Positions 39,689 through 48,732 are shown, counted from the stretch's first letter. The stretch: 64,000 nt of DNA from VRUE01 sp963727465 (GCA_963727465.1 CAVSGL010000012.1:62001-126000); one strand, 5' to 3'. Notes: a model not told the origin generated them from the letters alone. Program-made: numbers and translations.

Positions 39689-40528
39689 TTGACCACGCGG
39701 ACGCTATTCGCGGCCAGCGACCTGCATGTGGACCATGCGGAGAACCGCGCGCTCGTCGACAGCCTGCGGCCGGGGGCGAGCGGCGATTGGCTGATCGTCC
39801 CCGGCGACGTCGCCGACTCGCCCGACGAGATGGAGTGGGCGCTGAAGCTGCTGCGCGAACGCTTCGACCGGGTGATCTGGACGCCGGGCAACCACGAGCT
39901 GCTGGCGCAGCGCGAGGACCCGCCCGAGCTGCGCGGTGAGCAGCGCTATCTGAGCCTCGTCGAGCGCGCCAGGCGCGCCGGCGCCACGACCCCCGAGGAC
40001 CCCTTCCCGATCTGGGACGGCGCGGGCGGCCCGGCGCAGCTCGCCCCGCTGTTCCTGCTCTACGACTACAGCTTCGGCCGCAACGTCGCCGCGACCCGGG
40101 AGGAGGCGCTGCGGCGCGCCTACGATGCCGGCGTGGTCTGCGTTGACGAGTTCCTGCTCGACCCCACCCCATTTCCGAGCCGGGAGGCCTGGTGCGAGGC
40201 GCGCGTCGAGGAGAGCGAGCGGCGCCTGGCCAACAGCGACCCGGGCCTGCCGACGGTCCTGATCAACCACTTTCCCCTCTTGGATGCGCCGACCCGCGTT
40301 CTGCGGCATCCGGAGTTCGCGCAATGGTGCGGAACCCTGCGCACGGCCGACTGGCACCGCCGCTTTCGCGCCGAGGCGGTCGTCTACGGGCACCTGCACA
40401 TTCCGCGCACGACCTGGCACGACGGCGTCCGCTTCGAGGAGGTCTCACTCGGTTATCCGCGCGAGCGCGCCTGGCGTGCGCAGCCCTTCGAGCTGCGGCA
40501 GATCCTGCCGGCCCCGGGCCATGCTTGA
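39689..40528 (+). CDS. Metallophosphoesterase, PptH-like
   Basis: 279 residues, TTG start forced because upstream codons in the frame offer no other start and the metal motif begins at once. SDLHVDH, GDVAD, GNHE, INHFPL and YGHLH are the five calcineurin-like metal-binding blocks. It overlaps the phosphopantetheinyl transferase start by 8 bases. In Mycobacterium tuberculosis the same pairing is PptH-PptT, where PptH strips phosphopantetheine from carrier proteins; that role is inferred here from context. Confidence 0.85.
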   Translation: MTTRTLFAASDLHVDHAENRALVDSLRPGASGDWLIVPGDVADSPDEMEWALKLLRERFDRVIWTPGNHELLAQREDPPELRGEQRYLSLVERARRAGATTPEDPFPIWDGAGGPAQLAPLFLLYDYSFGRNVAATREEALRRAYDAGVVCVDEFLLDPTPFPSREAWCEARVEESERRLANSDPGLPTVLINHFPLLDAPTRVLRHPEFAQWCGTLRTADWHRRFRAEAVVYGHLHIPRTTWHDGVRFEEVSLGYPRERAWRAQPFELRQILPAPGHA

Positions 40529-41192
40529 GCGGATCCTGCCGCGCTCGGTCGCGGTGTCGACGGCCCGCGACGACGCGGCGAGCGAGGACCTCTTCCCGGC
40601 GGAGGAGGCGCAGATCGAAAACGCCGTGCCGAAACGCCGGCACGAGTTCGCCACGGCTCGCGCCTGCGCTCGCGCCGCTCTCGCCGAGCTCGGGATCGCG
40701 CCGACGGCGATCCCGAGCGGGCCGAAGGGGGAGCCGCTGTGGCCCGACGGGGTGGTCGGCAGCATCACCCACTGTCGCGGCTACCGCGCCGCGGCGGTCG
40801 CCCGGAAGGCGGACCTGGCGACGATCGGGGTCGACGCCGAGCCAAACGAGGGATTGCCGGAACGGCTGCTTCCCGACATTGCGCTGCCGCCCGAGCGGGA
40901 GGCCATCGGCGCCTTGCAGAGGAGCGATCCGTCCGTCTGCTGGGACCGTCTGCTCTTCTGCATCAAGGAGTCGGTCTACAAGGCCTGGTTCCCCCTTGCC
41001 GGGCGCTGGCTCGGATTCGAGGATGCCCAGATCGCGATCGATCGTGCCGATGCGAGCTTCCGGGTGCGGTTGCTGGTCCCCGGGCCCAGCGTCGAAGGGC
41101 GGCTCGTCGACGGCTTCGAGGGGAGATGGTCGGCCTCCGGCGGGTTGCTCCTGGCGGCAATCGCGATGCCGGCAGAGCGCAGTGACGCCTGA
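40521..41192 (+). CDS. 4'-phosphopantetheinyl transferase, Sfp/EntD/PptT type
   Basis: 223 residues. VGSITHCRGYRAAAVA, IGVDAEP and CIKESVYKAW are the three PPTase blocks with the Mg2+ ligands. Converts apo carrier proteins of PKS, NRPS or FAS to holo form using CoA, and so would activate the ACPs of the PKS in this window. Translationally coupled to the preceding PptH-like gene and followed by a strong hairpin. Confidence 0.92.
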   Translation: MLERILPRSVAVSTARDDAASEDLFPAEEAQIENAVPKRRHEFATARACARAALAELGIAPTAIPSGPKGEPLWPDGVVGSITHCRGYRAAAVARKADLATIGVDAEPNEGLPERLLPDIALPPEREAIGALQRSDPSVCWDRLLFCIKESVYKAWFPLAGRWLGFEDAQIAIDRADASFRVRLLVPGPSVEGRLVDGFEGRWSASGGLLLAAIAMPAERSDA

Positions 41193-41214
41193 TTCTGGCT
41201 GCATTTGACTCAAC

Positions 41215-41275
41215 CCGCCCCCGCCCGCCACCCTCGATGAAGCTTCCTTCCAAGGTCGATGGGAGGCGGGGGCGG
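41215..41275. terminator. GC-rich bidirectional terminator
   Basis: CCGCCCCCGCC (41215-41225) and GGCGGGGGCGG (41265-41275) pair perfectly over 11 bases. The 39-base loop can pair further (CC..TCGA with TCGA.GG). It lies between the converging PPTase and winged-helix genes. Confidence 0.75.
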
Positions 41276-41326
41276 TGCGGGAGCAGAGTCCACGCGATCT
41301 TGGTAGGAAGCCTCCTTTTCCGCCGC

Positions 41327-41596
41327 TCACTCGAGCAGCTCGTAAAAGCGCAGCGCGGCGCGACTCGGAACGAGCACCTCGCCGTTGCGGTTGACGAGGC
41401 CGGTGGCCGTCAGCTGCTGTAGCGCACGTTCGACGGCGTCGGTTGTCGCGAAGTCCGCCTCGCCGCAGCCGATCTCCCGCACCAGCTCGTCGCGGGTCGG
41501 TTGAATCGGGTGGAGCTCGAGCAGCCGACGCAGGACCACTTGCTCGAATAGCGCGTCTTCCCCGGCCGGGGTCTCGATCGCGGGCGTGTCATTCAT
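41327..41596 (-). CDS. Small winged-helix-like protein, paralog of the 28.8-kb gene
   Basis: 89 residues. After a short acidic start comes VVLRRLLELHPIQPTRDELV, then DAVERALQQLTATGLVNR and a wing VLVPSRAALRFYELLE. It shares spacing and key positions with the 99-residue protein at 28799-29098. ATG 41596 follows GGGGGAAGC. Probably a DNA-binding or adaptor protein; function unknown. Confidence 0.72.
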   Translation of the reverse strand: MNDTPAIETPAGEDALFEQVVLRRLLELHPIQPTRDELVREIGCGEADFATTDAVERALQQLTATGLVNRNGEVLVPSRAALRFYELLE

Positions 41597-41672
41597 TGCT
41601 TCCCCCTCTAGGACACCGAAAGCGATCGAAACAATATAGAGCAACCAGGATCATTCTGTCTGTAAGTCCGTC

Positions 41673-41702
41673 GTCTGAAGACTATTTCGGACCTTTTCAG
41701 AC
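41673..41702. terminator. Inverted repeat after GH15 gene
   Basis: GTCTGAA and TTCAGAC, 7 bp with a 16-base spacer, spanning the GH15 stop codon on the minus strand. Possible weak terminator, or part of the promoter region of the gene at 41596. Confidence 0.4.
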
Positions 41703-43589
41703 CCCCTCGCGTACCCCGCCCATCTCGCTGAAAACGGCCGTCGGGCCGCCGCCGGAGCGCTGCTCGTCGGCGATCACGTGCGAGACCGCGTTGATCAGCG
41801 CCAGGTGGGTGAAGGCCTGCGGGAAGTTGCCCAGGTGGCGGCCGCTGCGGGCCTCCAGCTCCTCGGCGTAGAGGTCGAGCCAGCCGGCCGCGGCGAGCAG
41901 CCGCTCGCAGAGCTCGCGCGCCCGCTCGGGCTCGCCGATCTCCGAGAGCGCCGAGACGAGCCAGAAGGAGCAGATCAGGAAGGTGCCCTCCTCGCCGCTG
42001 AGGCCGTCGTCGGTCTCCTCGACCTTGTAGCGCAGGACCAGCCCCTCCTGGGTGAGTTGCTCGTCGACGGCGTTGACGGTGGCGCGGATGCGCGGGTCGT
42101 CCGGGGGGAGGAAGCGGACCAGCGGGATCAGCAGGGTGGAGGCGTCGAGCGCGTCGGTCTCGTAGTGCTGGCGGAAGACGCCGTCGCGGACGCCGCGCTC
42201 GAGGATCTCAGCGTGGATCCGGGTCGCGACCGGCTCCCATTTGGCGACGAGCTCGTCGTTGCCGATGCCGCGGGCGAGGCGGACGCCGCGATCGACGGCG
42301 ACCCAGATCATCAGCTTCGAGGAGACGTAGTGCTGCGGCTCCCCGCGCGACTCCCAGATGCCCTGGTCGGGATGCGGCCAGGCGTCGATCGCGGCCTCGA
42401 CCTGTTCGCGGATCAGCGCCCGGTCGGCCGGCGCGCCCGTCCCGCGCAGGGCTTTCTCGTGCAGGTAGATCGAGTCCAGCAGCGCCCCCCAGACGTCGTT
42501 CTGGCGCTGGTCGAAGGCGCCGTTGCCGATCCGCACCGGGCGCGCGCCGCCGTAGCCTTCGAGGTGGTCGAGGGTGCTCTCGGTCAGCTCCTTCTCGCCG
42601 CCGATCCCGTACATGATCTGTAGGCGGGGGTCCTTGCGGCAGATGCCGACGACGAAGCGCATGAAGTCGCGCGCCTCCTGGTCGAAGCCGAGCGTGTGCA
42701 GCGCCCAGAGGCTGAAGGTCGAGTCGCGGATCCAGCTGTAGCGGTAGTCCCAGTTGCGTTCCCCGCCCGGGCTCTCGGGCAGCGAGGTGGTCGGCGCGGC
42801 GAGGATCGCTCCGGTCGGCGCGTAGGTGAGGCCCTTGAGGACCAGCGCCGAGCGCTGTAGGTGGATGCGCCAGGGGTGGTCGGGGAAATCGCCGTCGCGC
42901 AGCCATTTGCGCCAGAAGTCTTCGGTCGAGTCGAGCCGCTCCAGCGCCTCGGGCGCGCTGCGCGGTCCGCCGAGACGGCGATCGCCCCAGGTCAGGGCGC
43001 AGAATCCGGTCTCGCCCTCGCGCAGCCGGATCGTGCCCGTGGCCGCGCCGCCGGCGAGGTCGAGCTTCATGTCGCTGGTCAGCTGAAGCTCGATCCCGCC
43101 GCCGGCGGCGACCGCCTCGCCGAGCTCGCCGCCGCTCCAGCTCGCCGGCTCGGCGCCGTAGGCGAAGCGCGGCCGGCACTCCATCTCGAGCTCGACCTCG
43201 CCGTCGATGCAGGTCATCGTGCGCAGCAGCGAGTGGTCGGATTCGTGTTCGGTGCGCGGCCGCGAGCCGGGCCCCGACTGCGCGACCCAGTCGCCGATCG
43301 TGAGCGCGTCGTGGACGACGACCCAGCCGCTGTCGGTGACCCAGGTGGTCTCGATCACCAGCGTCCCCGGCTCGTAGCGGCGGCTGATCGGCACGACGAC
43401 GCCGCGCGGCTTCAGGGTGAAGTTGCCGGCGCCGCGGTCGAGCAGCGCGCCGAAGGCGCTGGGCGAGTCGAAGCGCGGCAGGCAGAGCCACTCGACCGCG
43501 CCGTCGTAGGAGACCAGGGCGCTGGTGTGGCAGTCGGAGAGGAAGCCGTAGCTGCCGATCGGCGGGAAGCGGTTCTGACCGGCATCCAT
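41697..43589 (-). CDS. Glycoside hydrolase family 15 (trehalase/glucoamylase type)
   Basis: 630 residues. The N-terminal beta-sandwich opens with IGSYGFLSDCHTSALVS; the (alpha/alpha)6 barrel has NWDYRYSWIRDSTFSLWALH, GIWESRGEPQHYVSSK with the general acid Glu, and EEGTFLICSFWLV with the general base Glu. This matches bacterial GH15 enzymes that hydrolyse alpha-glucosidic bonds, including actinobacterial trehalases. No signal peptide, so it acts on intracellular trehalose or maltodextrin. Confidence 0.92.
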   Translation of the reverse strand: MDAGQNRFPPIGSYGFLSDCHTSALVSYDGAVEWLCLPRFDSPSAFGALLDRGAGNFTLKPRGVVVPISRRYEPGTLVIETTWVTDSGWVVVHDALTIGDWVAQSGPGSRPRTEHESDHSLLRTMTCIDGEVELEMECRPRFAYGAEPASWSGGELGEAVAAGGGIELQLTSDMKLDLAGGAATGTIRLREGETGFCALTWGDRRLGGPRSAPEALERLDSTEDFWRKWLRDGDFPDHPWRIHLQRSALVLKGLTYAPTGAILAAPTTSLPESPGGERNWDYRYSWIRDSTFSLWALHTLGFDQEARDFMRFVVGICRKDPRLQIMYGIGGEKELTESTLDHLEGYGGARPVRIGNGAFDQRQNDVWGALLDSIYLHEKALRGTGAPADRALIREQVEAAIDAWPHPDQGIWESRGEPQHYVSSKLMIWVAVDRGVRLARGIGNDELVAKWEPVATRIHAEILERGVRDGVFRQHYETDALDASTLLIPLVRFLPPDDPRIRATVNAVDEQLTQEGLVLRYKVEETDDGLSGEEGTFLICSFWLVSALSEIGEPERARELCERLLAAAGWLDLYAEELEARSGRHLGNFPQAFTHLALINAVSHVIADEQRSGGGPTAVFSEMGGVREGV

Positions 43590-43675
43590 CAGGGATCGCG
43601 CTTCGCTCGCGGCGCGAAGAACCAGATATGCACGCTTGCTCGCTCCGCGCTCAAGGAGCCTGCCAAGCTACCACT

Positions 43676-44584
43676 GTGAGTCTTCCCCTCGCCCACGTCG
43701 CGGGCGCCTTCGCGCCGATCGAGGTCGTCCCGATCACGGTCGCCGGCGTCGCCTACTGGCGCCGCGTGTTGACCCTCTCCTGGGACGGTCGCCGGGTGCC
43801 GGTCTGGCGCCAGCTCTGCTTCGGCGCCGGCCTGGTGACGGTCTCGGTGGCGCTGTTCAGCCCGATCGGCCACATCTCCGACGAGCTCGTGATCGGGCAC
43901 ATGGTCGAGCACCTGCTGATTGGCGACATCGCCTCGCTGCTCTTCGTCCTCGGCCTGACCAAATCGATCCTCCAGCCGATCCTCGCGATCCGCCTCTTCA
44001 ACCGCCTGGAGATCCTCACCCACCCGCTCGTCGCCTTCCCGCTCTGGGCGCTCAACTTCTACCTCTGGCACATCCCGCCGATCTACGACGCCGCCTACGG
44101 CGGCGCCTTCGTGCACTCGCTCGAGCACACGAGCTTCCTCCTCTTCGGCTGCCTGATGTGGATGCCGGTCTTCGGGCCGCTGCCCAAGCCGGAGTGGTTC
44201 GGCGCCGGCTGGAAGGTCGCCTACGTGATCGCCGTGCGCTTCGTCAGCGCGATCCTCGGCAACGTGCTGATGTGGTCGGGCTCGGTGCTCTACCCGATCT
44301 ACGCGCCGGGCGAGCGCTACTGGCGCATCTCGGCGCTCGCCGACCAGAGCACCGCCGGGGTGATCATGATGATCGAGGGCACCTTCCTGGCGCTCGGCGT
44401 GCTCGCCTGGGTTTTCTTCGAGGTGGCCCGCGAAGGGACCGAAAAGCAGGACCTGCTCGACCTGGCGCGCGAGCGCGGCGTCGAGCTCGACGAGCGCCGC
44501 GCCCGCCGCGCCGTCGCCGCCGGCCACGGCGCCCTGCTCGAGCAACGCCTCACCGCCGATGACCGCGAGCCCGAACGCGCCTGA
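43676..44584 (+). CDS. CtaG-type cytochrome c oxidase assembly protein (caa3_CtaG)
   Basis: 302 residues from GTG 43676; an ATG at 43628 would add a non-membrane stretch with no ribosome site. About seven membrane helices with the family's histidines: ISDELVIGHMVEHLLIGD, NFYLWHIPPIYDAA and FVHSLEHTSFLLFG. Assists copper insertion or assembly of aa3/caa3 oxidase. The charged C-terminal tail overlaps the next gene by 26 bases. Confidence 0.9.
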   Translation: MSLPLAHVAGAFAPIEVVPITVAGVAYWRRVLTLSWDGRRVPVWRQLCFGAGLVTVSVALFSPIGHISDELVIGHMVEHLLIGDIASLLFVLGLTKSILQPILAIRLFNRLEILTHPLVAFPLWALNFYLWHIPPIYDAAYGGAFVHSLEHTSFLLFGCLMWMPVFGPLPKPEWFGAGWKVAYVIAVRFVSAILGNVLMWSGSVLYPIYAPGERYWRISALADQSTAGVIMMIEGTFLALGVLAWVFFEVAREGTEKQDLLDLARERGVELDERRARRAVAAGHGALLEQRLTADDREPERA

Positions 44585-46067
44585 GCGGCTGCTGCTGCCG
44601 GGCCTCGTCTTCGTCGTCGGCGCGGCCAGCCTCGGCGCCGAGATCGCCGCGGCGCGGCTGCTGGCGCCCTACTTCGGCGCCTCGACCGTGGTCTGGGCGA
44701 ACACGATCGGCGTCGTCCTCGTCGCGCTCTCGCTCGGTTACTGGCTCGGCGGCCGCTACGCCGACCGCCACCCGCACCTGCGCGGCCTCTGCCTGCTGGT
44801 GCTCGTCGCGGCGCTGCTGATCGCCGCGGTCCCATTCGCCGCCCGTCCCTTCCTCGGCTTCTCGGTCGACGCCTTCGACACCGTCTCGGTCGGCGGCTTC
44901 GCCGGCTCGCTGTTCGGCGTGCTCGTCCTCGTCGCGGCGCCGGTGACGCTGCTCGGGGCGGTGGCGCCGTGGGCGGCGCGGCTCGCGGTCGGCGACCTCG
45001 ACCGCTCCGGCGAGGTCGTCGGCAGGCTCTACGCGATCTCGACCGCGGGCTCGCTGTTCGGGACGATGGCCGCGGCGCTGCTGCTGATCCCACTGCTCGG
45101 CACCCAGCGCACCTTCCTCGTCTTCGCGCTGGCACTCGCCCTGGTCGCGGCAGCGGGCCTCGGCTGGCGCTTCGCGGCGCTGCCGGCGGCGCTCTCGCTG
45201 GCGATCCTCGCCCCGGTGGGGACGATCAAGGCCGCCGACACCGGCACCGTCCTGCACGAGGCGGAGACGACCCACCAGTACGCGCGGGTCGTCGAGCGGC
45301 CGGACGGCACGCGCGTGCTCGAGCTGAACGAGGGCCAGGCGGTCCACTCGCTCTACCGGCCCGGCAGCTACCTGACCGGGGACTACTGGGATGGGCCGCT
45401 CTATCTGCCGTTCGCCGCCCGGCCGCAGCCGCCGCGGCGGATCGCGATCCTCGGCAACGCCGGGGGGACGGTGGCGCGCGCCTACGGCCACTTCTTCCCC
45501 CGCACCGCCGTCGACGCGGTCGAGATCGACGGCGAGCTGACCGAGCTGGGCCGCCGCTACCTCGGCCTGCGCAACCCCCGCATGCGGGTCTTCAGCGAGG
45601 ACGCGCGGCCATGGCTGCGGCGCGTGGACGGCGGCTACGACGCGATCGTCGTCGACGCCTACCGGCAGCCCTACATTCCCTTCTACCTGGCCACGCGCGA
45701 GTTCTTCGAGCTGGCCCGGGGGCGCCTCGCGCCCGGCGGCGTCGCGATCGTGAACGTCGGCCATCCGGTGGGCAGCGGCGAGCTCGAGCGGGTGCTGGGG
45801 CGGACGATGGCGAGTGCGTTTCCGCGCGTGTTGCGCGACCCCGTCAAGCCGACGAACACGCTGCTGCTGGCCGCCGCCGGGCCGCTCGGTCCAGGCCGCC
45901 TGCGGGCCGCCGCCGCCTCGCTGCCGGCGCCGCTGCGGGAGCCCGCCCGCAGGGGCGCCGCGCGCCTGACGGCGCGCCTGTCCGGCGGCGAGGTCTATAC
46001 CGACGATCGCGCTCCGGTCGAGTGGCTCGTCGACTCGTCCCTGCTGGAATACACCCGTGACGAGTAG
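44559..46067 (+). CDS. Membrane-fused spermidine synthase-like protein
   Basis: 502 residues. Residues 10-225 form about seven membrane helices (opening LLLPGLVFVVGAASLGAEIA); residues about 230-480 resemble polyamine aminopropyltransferase: ILGNAGGTVARAY (SAM motif I), VEIDGELTELGRRYL and YDAIVVDAYRQPYIPF. The usual GGGxG is GNAGG here. This fused form is widespread in bacteria and its substrate is mostly unproven. It overlaps the ctaG-like gene, so the two are likely cotranslated. Confidence 0.87.
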   Translation: MTASPNAPERLLLPGLVFVVGAASLGAEIAAARLLAPYFGASTVVWANTIGVVLVALSLGYWLGGRYADRHPHLRGLCLLVLVAALLIAAVPFAARPFLGFSVDAFDTVSVGGFAGSLFGVLVLVAAPVTLLGAVAPWAARLAVGDLDRSGEVVGRLYAISTAGSLFGTMAAALLLIPLLGTQRTFLVFALALALVAAAGLGWRFAALPAALSLAILAPVGTIKAADTGTVLHEAETTHQYARVVERPDGTRVLELNEGQAVHSLYRPGSYLTGDYWDGPLYLPFAARPQPPRRIAILGNAGGTVARAYGHFFPRTAVDAVEIDGELTELGRRYLGLRNPRMRVFSEDARPWLRRVDGGYDAIVVDAYRQPYIPFYLATREFFELARGRLAPGGVAIVNVGHPVGSGELERVLGRTMASAFPRVLRDPVKPTNTLLLAAAGPLGPGRLRAAAASLPAPLREPARRGAARLTARLSGGEVYTDDRAPVEWLVDSSLLEYTRDE

Positions 46068-46182
46068 GGGACCGAACCGAGTGGGAGCGTGGCTGGTCAC
46101 CGGGCCGCTCGGCCGCGGGCTCGCGTTCGCGGTCGACTTCGCGGTGGCGGTGCGGAAGGGCCTGTTGCGGCGCTCTCGATAG
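46057..46182 (+). CDS. Possible 41-residue basic small protein
   Basis: GTG start overlapping the end of the previous gene. It reads VTSRGPNRVGAWLVTGPLGR, then a hydrophobic middle (GLAFAVDFAVAV) and RKGLLRRSR at the C-terminus. One weak membrane-like segment with a basic tail. No family recognised, and it could be a chance frame in GC-rich DNA. Confidence 0.35.
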   Translation: MTSRGPNRVGAWLVTGPLGRGLAFAVDFAVAVRKGLLRRSR

Positions 46183-46196
46183 GGTCCCGCGCTCTC

Positions 46197-47588
46197 GTGT
46201 CACTGACTGAGCCCAAAGTGTCGGAGCTGCCCGGCTCGCGCGTCAGCGTCGAGGTCGAGGTCCCGGCCGCCGACGTGAAGCGCGCGGTCGATCGCGCCGC
46301 GCGCTCGCTGGCGCGGGAGATGCGCATGCCCGGCTTCCGCAAGGGCAAGGCGCCGCCCTCGCTGGTGATCCAGCGCGCCGGCTTCGCCGCCGTGCTCGAG
46401 GAGGCGATTCGCGAGGCGCTGCCCGAGTGGTACGAACGCGCCCTGCTCGGCTCCGGCATCGCCCCGGTCGGCGACCCGAGCGTCGAGGTCGTCTCCACCC
46501 CCGAGAGCGAGGACGAGCCGCTTGCCTTCAGGTTCGAGATCGGCGTGCGGCCGCAGGCCGAGCTGGGCGAGTACAGGGGCCTCGAGGTGCCGAAGGAGGA
46601 GCCCGAGCCGCCGGCCGAGATGATCGACCGCGAGGTCGAGCGGATGCGCGAAGCCTTCGCCCGGCTGGAGCCGGTCGAGCGCGCGGCGGCCGAGGGCGAC
46701 GTGCTGCTGGTCGACTTCGAGGGGCTGGTCGACGGCAAGGCCTTCGAAGGCGGCCAGGCGAGCGACCAAATGCTGGAGCTCGGCGGCGGCCAGCTGATCC
46801 CCGGCTTCGAGCAGCAGCTCACGGGTGCCGAGGGGGGGCAGACGCGCAGGGTCGAGGTGACCTTCCCCGAGGACTACCAGGCGGAGGAGCTGGCCGGCCG
46901 GGACGCCGTCTTCACCGTCGAGGTGAAGGAGGTGCGCGAGAAGGTGCTGCCCGGCCTCGACGACGAGTTCGCCTCCGAGGCCTCCGAGTTCGACACTCTG
47001 GACGAGCTGCGCGAGGACATCGGCAAGCGCCTCGCCGAGGTCGTCGGTCAGCGCGCCGAGCAGGACTTCCGCATCGCCGCGGTCGATGCCGCCGCCGCGG
47101 CGGCGGATGTCGACCTGCCGGACGAGCTGGCGAGCGCGCGGGCGAGCGAGCGCTGGGAGCGGATCGAGCGCCAGCTCGCCGGTCAGGGGATGAATCCGGA
47201 TGCCTACCTCCAGATGCAGGGCAAAACGCGCGAGCAGGTGATCGAGGACTCGAAGCCGGAGGCGGAAGCGGAGCTGAAGCGCGAGGCGGTGCTGGCGGCG
47301 ATCGCCGAGGCCGAGCAGATCGAGGTCTCCGAGGATGAGATGGTCGAGGCGCTCGAGCACTCGGCCGAACACGAGCGCACGACGCCGCAGAAGCTGCTGA
47401 AGCGGCTGCGCGAGAGCGGCCGCGACGCGATGATCCGCGACGACATCCGCTTCCGCAAGGCGATCGACCTGCTCGCCGAGTCGGCCAAGCCGATCCCCAA
47501 GGAGCAGGCCGAGGCGCGCGAGCAGATCTGGACCCCGGAGAAGGAGCGCGAGGAGAAAGGCGCGCTCTGGACCCCGGGCGACGAGTGA
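46197..47588 (+). CDS. tig: Trigger factor
   Basis: 463 residues, GTG start. The ribosome-binding N-domain has MRMPGFRKGKAPPSL, the G-F-R-K signature loop that docks at the ribosome exit. The FKBP-type prolyl isomerase domain follows (EGDVLLVDFEG to FTVEVKEV), then the long helical C-domain. Folds nascent chains; encoded just before clpP as in many bacteria. The end (EKEREEKGALWTPGDE) is charged and variable. Confidence 0.96.
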   Translation: MSLTEPKVSELPGSRVSVEVEVPAADVKRAVDRAARSLAREMRMPGFRKGKAPPSLVIQRAGFAAVLEEAIREALPEWYERALLGSGIAPVGDPSVEVVSTPESEDEPLAFRFEIGVRPQAELGEYRGLEVPKEEPEPPAEMIDREVERMREAFARLEPVERAAAEGDVLLVDFEGLVDGKAFEGGQASDQMLELGGGQLIPGFEQQLTGAEGGQTRRVEVTFPEDYQAEELAGRDAVFTVEVKEVREKVLPGLDDEFASEASEFDTLDELREDIGKRLAEVVGQRAEQDFRIAAVDAAAAAADVDLPDELASARASERWERIERQLAGQGMNPDAYLQMQGKTREQVIEDSKPEAEAELKREAVLAAIAEAEQIEVSEDEMVEALEHSAEHERTTPQKLLKRLRESGRDAMIRDDIRFRKAIDLLAESAKPIPKEQAEAREQIWTPEKEREEKGALWTPGDE

Positions 47589-47625
47589 GCGCGGCCCGCC
47601 GGATCGCTTCTATAGAGTGCGCGCC

Positions 47626-48210
47626 ATGAGCCCACTGGTACCGATGGTGGTCGAGCAGACCTCGCGCGGCGAGCGTTCGTTCGACATCTACTCGCGCCTG
47701 CTGAACGAGCGGATCATCTTCCTCGGCACGCAGGTCAACCAGGAAATCGCCAACCTGATCGTGGCGCAGCTGCTGCACCTCGAGTCCGAGGACCCGGACA
47801 AGGACATCAGCCTCTACATCAACTCGCCCGGCGGCGACGTCTACGCCGGCCTGGCGATCTACGACACGATGCAGTTCATCAAGCCCGACGTGCAGACGAT
47901 CTGCGTCGGCATCGCGATGAGCATGGGCGCGCTGCTGCTTGCCGGCGGCGCCGCCGGCAAGCGGATGTCGCTGCCCAACTCGAAGATCCTGATCCATCAG
48001 GTCTCGGCCGGCTTCCAGGGCCAGGCGGCGGACATCGAGATCCACGCCAAGGAGATCATCGACACGCGCCGGCGCCTCGACGAGATCATCGCCAAGCACA
48101 CCGGCCAGCCGTTCGACAAAGTCACGAACGACACCGATCGCGACTACTTCATGACCGCCGATGAGGCGAAGGAGTACAGCCTCGTCGACCGGGTCATCGA
48201 ACACCACTGA
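47626..48210 (+). CDS. clpP: ATP-dependent Clp protease proteolytic subunit
   Basis: 194 residues. Catalytic triad S99 (GIAMSMGALLL), H124 (LIHQVSAG) and D173 (TDRDYFM). Forms the barrel-shaped peptidase served by ClpX, which is encoded 1.6 kb downstream. Many actinobacteria have two adjacent clpP genes; only one is present here. A TATAGA box 12 bases before the ATG could be a local promoter. The last two codons overlap the apparent CTG start of the next gene. Confidence 0.96.
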   Translation: MSPLVPMVVEQTSRGERSFDIYSRLLNERIIFLGTQVNQEIANLIVAQLLHLESEDPDKDISLYINSPGGDVYAGLAIYDTMQFIKPDVQTICVGIAMSMGALLLAGGAAGKRMSLPNSKILIHQVSAGFQGQAADIEIHAKEIIDTRRRLDEIIAKHTGQPFDKVTNDTDRDYFMTADEAKEYSLVDRVIEHH

Positions 48211-48719
48211 GGCCCGCCCTCCTCGTAGCTCTCGCCCTGCTGGCGGCGCTCGCGGCGCCGGCGGCCGCCGATCCGCGCCACGACGGCGCCTCTGAGTTCA
48301 GCGCCCACGTCTTCCCGGTCGCCGGCCCGCACTGGACGCGCGGCTACATCGGCGAGTTCGGCGCGCCACGCAGCGGCGGCCGCACCCACGAGGGCTTCGA
48401 CGTCGTCGCCGCCTGCGACACGCCTCTGGTCGCCGCCGCGACCGGGCGCGTCCTGCGCGCCGGCTACGACCCCGTGCTCTACGGCAACTTCCTGCTGATC
48501 CACGGCCAGGGCGAGCGGCGCAGCTACTTCTACGCCCACATGACCCGCCCCGCCACCGTGCGCCGCGGCGAGCGCGTTTGGGCCGGCGAGCGCGTCGGCC
48601 GCGTCGGCAGGACCGGCAACGCCCGCACCGTCGGCTGCCACCTGCACTTCGAGATCCACCGCCGCGGCCACCCGATCGACCCGCTGCCGGCGCTCGAACG
48701 CTGGGACCGTCAGGGTTGA
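48207..48719 (+). CDS. Secreted M23-family peptidase with apparent CTG start
   Basis: 170 residues. CTG at 48207 overlaps the clpP stop (CTGA) and gives RPALLVALALLAALAAPAAA, an ideal signal peptide. No ATG, GTG or TTG exists in frame between the stop at 48162 and the signal sequence; the first one downstream (GTG 48474) would remove the active site. Mature domain: zinc motif THEGFD, FYAHM and CHLHFE as in lysostaphin-type endopeptidases. Cuts peptidoglycan cross-bridges or binds wall peptides. Confidence 0.83.
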   Translation: MRPALLVALALLAALAAPAAADPRHDGASEFSAHVFPVAGPHWTRGYIGEFGAPRSGGRTHEGFDVVAACDTPLVAAATGRVLRAGYDPVLYGNFLLIHGQGERRSYFYAHMTRPATVRRGERVWAGERVGRVGRTGNARTVGCHLHFEIHRRGHPIDPLPALERWDRQG

Positions 48720-48732
48720 GCTTTGCGGAGGA

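Noticed and set aside
46089..46197. Extended start of trigger factor
   Set aside because: Upstream codons are Arg/Gly-rich and lie over another small frame; GTG 46197 fits the family N-terminus.
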